Assembly (NCBI GenBank): GCA_949547975.1
Contig: CATITW010000299.1
Coordinates: forward strand, 1 to 9,592
DNA from: Cryomorphaceae bacterium
Lineage (GTDB): Bacteria > Bacteroidota > Bacteroidia > Flavobacteriales > Schleiferiaceae
Length of the DNA stretch: 9,592 bases
Reading direction: 5' to 3'
Shown here piece by piece: positions 6,431 to 9,592 of this stretch (positions are counted from its first letter, which is position 1; each line of letters starts with the position of its first letter). The notes under the pieces are model-generated. The model saw only the letters and a program-made list of their open reading frames with translations. It was not told the DNA's origin and searched no databases. Both the position numbers and the translations under genes were made by a program.

Positions 6431-7711
6431 ATGGATACAAACTTTGTAGAAGAGCTTCGTTGGAGAGGCATGTTGCATGACATCATGCCGGAGACGGAGG
6501 AATTGTTGATGAAGGAGCAGGTCTCTGGATACATCGGTTTTGACCCGACAGCAGATTCGTTAGGCGTCGGTAACATGGTTCAGATCATGACCCTGGTTCA
6601 CTTCCAGCGCGCTGGGCACAAGCCGATCGCTTTGGTGGGTGGAGCTACAGGTATGGTGGGGGATCCTTCGGGCAAGAGCGCAGAGCGTAACCTGCTGGAT
6701 CTTGAAACCTTGCAGCACAATCTCGACAGCCAGCGCAAGCAATTGGAACAGTTTTTAGATTTTGATTGTGGCGCAAACTCGGCTGAAATCGTGAACAACT
6801 ACGATTGGTTCAAAGAGTTTGACTTCTTAGGTTTCATCAGAGATGTTGGGAAGCACATGAGTGTGAACTACATGATGGCTAAAGACAGTGTGAAAAAGCG
6901 CTTGGATACCGGGATGAGCTTTACGGAATTTTCCTACCAGCTGATCCAAGGGTACGACTTTTACCACCTTTGGAAAAACAATGGCGTGAAGCTGCAGATG
7001 GGCGGTTCGGACCAGTGGGGCAACATCACCACGGGTACTGAACTCATCCGTAGACTGGGCCGCGGTTCGGCGCATGCACTTACGACCCCGCTGATCAAAA
7101 AAGCGGACGGTACAAAGTTTGGCAAGAGCGAAGGCGGTAACGTGTGGTTGGATGCCAAGCGTACGACTCCTTATGCCTTTTACCAATTCTGGCTCAACGC
7201 TTCCGATGCCGACGCAGAGAATTACATCAAGATTTTCAGCATTGCCTCTCGCGAGCAGATCGAAGCATTGATCGCCGAACACGCTGAGGCTCCGCACCAG
7301 CGCAAATTGCAAAAAGCACTTGCCGCAGAAATTACCGAGCGCGTGCACAGCAAAGAGGAGCTGGATAAAGCGTTAAACGCCTCGCAAATTCTGTTTGGTA
7401 AAGCGACTGAGGAAATGCTCCGTAGTTTGGATAAGGAGACGCTGATGAGTGTTTTTGATGGGGTACCGCAGTTTGAATTGGCATCAGATGCACTTGCAGG
7501 AGGTCTCGATATCGTAGAAGCCCTCGCTGAGCATACCGCGGTTTTCCCGTCGAAAGGGGAGGCGCGTAAAATGGTGCAGGGCAACGGCGTAGCTATCAAC
7601 AAAACGAAAGTGGGACTCGATAAGACCTTGAGCCAAGACGATGTTGTGGCAGACGGTCTGATCATCGTTCAAAAAGGAAAGAAAAATTACTTCTTGGTGA
7701 CGGTGGTGTAA
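6431..7711 (+). CDS. tyrS: Tyrosyl-tRNA synthetase TyrS, with altered HIGH motif
   Basis: Class I aminoacyl-tRNA synthetase that activates tyrosine with ATP and charges tRNA-Tyr in the cytoplasm. At 426 residues it is full length for the bacterial TyrRS family. It has GFDPTADSL (36-44), [13 protein letters not shown] (70-82), the tyrosine-binding YQLIQGYD (169-176), [11 protein letters not shown] (189-199), the KMSKS-type loop KFGKS (229-233) and a C-terminal S4-like RNA-binding domain (about 370-426, with [13 protein letters not shown]). The HIGH signature, which should follow TADSL, reads G45-V46-G47-N48. Residue numbers here match those of the well-studied Geobacillus stearothermophilus enzyme, in which His45 helps stabilise the ATP transition state. 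Asn at 48 is a known tolerated substitution, but Gly at 45 is not expected. Everything else looks functional, and this is the only tyrS visible in the window. The ATG at 6431 gives the standard N-terminus [10 protein letters not shown]. Confidence 0.95.
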   Translation: MDTNFVEELRWRGMLHDIMPETEELLMKEQVSGYIGFDPTADSLGVGNMVQIMTLVHFQRAGHKPIALVGGATGMVGDPSGKSAERNLLDLETLQHNLDSQRKQLEQFLDFDCGANSAEIVNNYDWFKEFDFLGFIRDVGKHMSVNYMMAKDSVKKRLDTGMSFTEFSYQLIQGYDFYHLWKNNGVKLQMGGSDQWGNITTGTELIRRLGRGSAHALTTPLIKKADGTKFGKSEGGNVWLDAKRTTPYAFYQFWLNASDADAENYIKIFSIASREQIEALIAEHAEAPHQRKLQKALAAEITERVHSKEELDKALNASQILFGKATEEMLRSLDKETLMSVFDGVPQFELASDALAGGLDIVEALAEHTAVFPSKGEARKMVQGNGVAINKTKVGLDKTLSQDDVVADGLIIVQKGKKNYFLVTVV

Positions 7712-7740
7712 CTGCCGCTATTGCCTAGATTAAAATCATC

Positions 7741-7783
7741 AAAAAAGCCGCTCTTGGAACATTCCTCTAAGAGCGGCTTTTTT
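7741..7783. terminator. Bidirectional terminator between tyrS and the secreted-protein gene
   Basis: AAAAAAGCCGCTCTT (7741-7755) pairs perfectly over 15 bp with 7769-7783 across a 13-base loop. The A-run on one side and T-run on the other give a GC stem followed by Ts on both strands, so it can end both convergent transcription units. Its right edge overlaps the stop codon of the leftward gene by one base. The 29 bases between the tyrS stop and the stem hold nothing else I can identify. Confidence 0.9.
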
Positions 7784-8523
7784 TATAGCGGTAAATAGTC
7801 AAAGACGATGTCGTCTATTTCCTGTAAGAAGCGATCGTTCGGCCGCTGAAAAAAGTAATACATACCATGGGTACGCTGTTCGCTGCCTTTGAGCTTTTCG
7901 TATTCAAAGGGTGCTCCCTTGTTGATCAGGCAATAAGGGATGGGACCTCTAAAGATCAGGAGTGCCTGAAAATCCGGTAGTCCAGGATTCGTACTCTTAT
8001 TGAGATACGCCCAAGCCTCGTAGTCGCCAAAGTCTTTACGTTCCCAGCCTTGTTGTTTCAAAACTTCGACCAGCGCATCACGCACAGCGCCGCGACGTCC
8101 ATCAAAAAAGTGCTCTAAGGCGATAGTCGGGAAGGAGCGGCGTTCGAGTTCTCGTGCACTTACTCTGCCGCTCAGCACCACTTCGTAGTATTTACTCATG
8201 CGACGTGCGCTGCTTTCCCAAAGTGAATCCACCGGATAGCTCTCACTAACCCTTCCGAGGCTGTCTTTTTTTTCATTCAACAAGGCGGCGTCTGCCATCA
8301 CACGAGCATCTGCTACGTTTACGTAGTCGCGGTGTACCCAGCAATGCACCGTAGCGGTGTAGTCTCCATTTTGCGGATCGGTTGCAAATACGCGCACTGA
8401 ATCGCGAAGGGTAAGGGTGCCTTCGCCATCACTAGCGGTAAGGTGTGCCTCGCGGCGAACGACTTGGCTAAAAGCGGGAAGGCTGAGCAGCAATCCTAGC
8501 GCTGCGTATAGGTAGTTTTTCAT
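7783..8523 (-). CDS. Secreted protein of unknown function
   Basis: 246 residues; I do not recognise the family. Residues 1-20 form a clear signal peptide (MKNY, a hydrophobic core, then LPAFSQ), with likely cleavage around 19-20. There is no lipobox cysteine and no other membrane segment, so the product should be periplasmic or exported. The first half is rich in alternating polar and hydrophobic residues that suggest beta strands. A charged central helical stretch follows at about 100-160, and the C-terminal half is rich in aromatics (YYFFQRP at 222-228). Cys61 and Cys198 are the only mature cysteines and could form a disulfide. Its ATG overlaps the stop of the LuxE-like gene (ATGA, 8523-8520), so translation is probably coupled. 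The gene ends at the shared terminator. A role linked to the acyl-activating enzyme upstream is possible, but nothing in the sequence shows it. Confidence 0.8.
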   Translation of the reverse strand: MKNYLYAALGLLLSLPAFSQVVRREAHLTASDGEGTLTLRDSVRVFATDPQNGDYTATVHCWVHRDYVNVADARVMADAALLNEKKDSLGRVSESYPVDSLWESSARRMSKYYEVVLSGRVSARELERRSFPTIALEHFFDGRRGAVRDALVEVLKQQGWERKDFGDYEAWAYLNKSTNPGLPDFQALLIFRGPIPYCLINKGAPFEYEKLKGSEQRTHGMYYFFQRPNDRFLQEIDDIVFDYLPL

Positions 8524-9518
8524 AAGCTTATCATTAGGTTGCAGCCGCGAATTTCACTGTGGTCGACGCGGCCGTAGACTTCAAAAGTACCATTTTCAAA
8601 AACCCTGCCCGAGTCGCTTACGGCTAAAAAAGCGCACGAGTCCCTACCGGCAAGGTCGATAATATTCAGGGCGCCACGTGATCCGTTGCGCTGAGGTGAT
8701 GCAAGTGGATCGGCGATGTCTCGAGTGTACACGCGCATCCAATCCGGACAAACAAAAAATCCGCTGTCCTTTAAATACGCTTGCGAGAGCAGTTCCGTCA
8801 TCCCGTATTCGCTATCGATCGGAGATGCCGGAAAAGCAGATTTCAAGACCGCATGCACTTCCTCCCGAATCAATTCCTTCCGCCGTCCTTTCATGCCGCC
8901 AGTTTCCATCACGCGCAGCTCGGGAAATTCAAGTGCGGTTGCTCCGAAATTGCCCTGAGTGAATTCCTCAGCCAGGTTCAACAAGCCAAAAGTCACTCCA
9001 AGGAGTAGGGTTTTTTTCTGTTCTCTTTGCAGCTGCAGTAAGAGTGCCGCAAGTTCATCGTGCTGGTAGAGGTAAAACCCACTGCGCGAATCTACGCTGC
9101 GCTCGATCATCCCTTCGGCCATGCGTACCAAAGAGCTGCCCTCGCGCTCTAAATAGCTCGGAAGCAGGCCCAGTATAGTGTATTCGGAAAGAGGCCCGTA
9201 TTCGCGCTCAAAGCCCAAGGTATATACTTGGTCGTAGTGCGTCAGGCTGCGCACGAAGTGCTGACTAGGAGTACCACCTGTAGTGGTTGAGGAAGTGAAT
9301 GTTTCCTCCGGCGAATAATCCCCGGTGATGATGCGGTGGTTCTTGAAAAGTTCCACGGGAAGAAACGGGATCGCTGCAACCTCGTTCACCTGGTCAGGAG
9401 TCCGGCGCAGGAGGGTACAAAATTCTCGGTAGACCGGGTTATGACGAAATTGGTACCGGAAAAGCTCGAGGGCTTCGGCGTTAAAATTCCGGGGAGTGAT
9501 TTGTGAGATTGGCAGCAT
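8520..9518 (-). CDS. LuxE/PaaK-type acyl-protein synthetase (acyltransferase)
   Basis: 332-residue protein of the LuxE family. These enzymes activate a fatty or other acyl acid with ATP as an acyl-adenylate and, in luminous Vibrio, move the acyl group to an enzyme cysteine. Visible motifs are the Ser/Thr-rich nucleotide loop TSSTTTGGTPS (75-85), METGGMKG (204-211), SEYGMTELLSQ (236-246), the acidic CPDWMRVYTRD (257-267) and the C-terminal GRVDHSEIRGCNLM (316-329). LuxE carries its acyl-accepting Cys near the C-terminus; Cys326 in RGC is the best candidate here. No luxA, luxB, luxC or luxD is present, so bioluminescence is not implied and the substrate is unknown. An in-frame ATG lies upstream at 9551, but the 11 codons between are the hairpin and T-run of a terminator, so the ATG at 9518 is the credible start. 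The next gene overlaps its stop codon. Confidence 0.88.
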   Translation of the reverse strand: MLPISQITPRNFNAEALELFRYQFRHNPVYREFCTLLRRTPDQVNEVAAIPFLPVELFKNHRIITGDYSPEETFTSSTTTGGTPSQHFVRSLTHYDQVYTLGFEREYGPLSEYTILGLLPSYLEREGSSLVRMAEGMIERSVDSRSGFYLYQHDELAALLLQLQREQKKTLLLGVTFGLLNLAEEFTQGNFGATALEFPELRVMETGGMKGRRKELIREEVHAVLKSAFPASPIDSEYGMTELLSQAYLKDSGFFVCPDWMRVYTRDIADPLASPQRNGSRGALNIIDLAGRDSCAFLAVSDSGRVFENGTFEVYGRVDHSEIRGCNLMISL

Positions 9519-9547
9519 AAAAAATCCCGTACCTAGAAAGGTACGGG
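9519..9547 (-). terminator. Intrinsic terminator directly before the LuxE-like start codon
   Basis: On the minus strand CCCGTACC (9547-9540) pairs perfectly with GGTACGGG (9533-9526) across a 6-base loop, then A and six T lead directly into the ATG at 9518. It most likely ends a leftward gene that enters from beyond the window. It occupies the place where a ribosome binding site for the LuxE-like gene would be. Confidence 0.85.
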
Positions 9548-9548
9548 T

Positions 9549-9556
9549 CAAAATTA
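9549..9556 (-). promoter_or_regulatory. Candidate -7 promoter element for the LuxE-like gene
   Basis: The minus strand reads TAATTTTG, an exact match to the Bacteroidota -7 consensus TAnnTTTG. Transcription would begin near 9542, inside the left arm of the terminator hairpin, giving a leader of about 24 bases that cannot fold the full hairpin. No good -33 TTG box is seen at the usual spacing, so the call is tentative. Confidence 0.4.
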
Positions 9557-9592
9557 CGTTTTAAGTCGCAACTTAGAGCGAATAGCGGAAGC
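9554..9592 (-). CDS. Possible C-terminal end of a leftward gene
   Basis: The minus strand is open from the window edge for 12 codons, reading ASAIRSKLRLKT and then TAA at 9556-9554. A strong leftward terminator begins 6 bases past the stop, which is where a gene should end. The basic tail is too short to name a family. The frame could be chance, since 36 bases without a stop is not unusual. Confidence 0.4.
   Translation of the reverse strand, partial: ASAIRSKLRLKT

Noticed and set aside
6827..7665. Long minus-strand open frames inside tyrS (173 and 147 codons)
   Set aside because: Both are antisense to a well-conserved tyrS and show no recognisable domain or start context.
8520..9518. A bioluminescence (lux) operon based on the LuxE-like gene
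   Set aside because: No luxA, luxB, luxC or luxD homologue is in the window, and stand-alone LuxE-family proteins are common in Bacteroidota.
9519..9551. N-terminal extension of the LuxE-like protein from an ATG at 9551
   Set aside because: These codons are the terminator hairpin and its T-run read as protein (TRTFLGTGFF). The ATG at 9518 fits the family start and comes directly after the T-run.

Overview
The window is an ordinary stretch of bacterial chromosome, most likely from a Bacteroidota member close to Flavobacteriales. The family-level look of TilS, TyrS, the DsbD-type protein and the stand-alone LuxE-like acyltransferase supports this. So does the lack of clear Shine-Dalgarno sequences before almost every start, and two sites that match the Bacteroidota -7 promoter element TAnnTTTG. 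Base composition is close to even, which is high for flavobacteria. I saw no insertion sequence, CRISPR array, rRNA or tRNA.

Left part (1-5930). A 5'-truncated pabB (aminodeoxychorismate synthase component I, folate pathway) reads right and ends 12 bases before the end of a leftward gene for a membrane histidine kinase with no response regulator beside it. The kinase diverges from tilS (tRNA-Ile lysidine synthetase) across a 73-base gap that holds two adjacent inverted repeats. tilS is followed after 8 bases by a full-length DsbD-type membrane thiol:disulfide reductase, and this pair ends at a strong intrinsic terminator.

Middle part (5930-7783). A small YopX-like gene that starts at GTG precedes tyrS (tyrosyl-tRNA synthetase). 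TyrS is intact except that its class I HIGH signature reads G-V-G-N. The first histidine, which contacts ATP, is glycine. A 15-bp hairpin with T-runs on both strands ends tyrS and also the leftward genes that converge on it.

Right part (7783-9592). Two leftward genes are coupled by an ATGA overlap: a LuxE/PaaK-type acyl-activating enzyme, then a secreted protein of unknown function. The LuxE-like gene should start at 9518, not at the upstream ATG at 9551, because the 11 extra codons are only a terminator hairpin read as protein. That terminator, a promoter-like -7 box and the apparent end of another leftward gene are packed into the last 75 bases.

Most of the window is housekeeping: folate synthesis, tRNA modification and charging, and periplasmic redox. 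The points most worth a second look are the degenerate HIGH motif of TyrS, the paired inverted repeats between the kinase and tilS, the compact start region of the LuxE-like gene, and the LuxE-like/secreted-protein pair, whose joint function is unknown.
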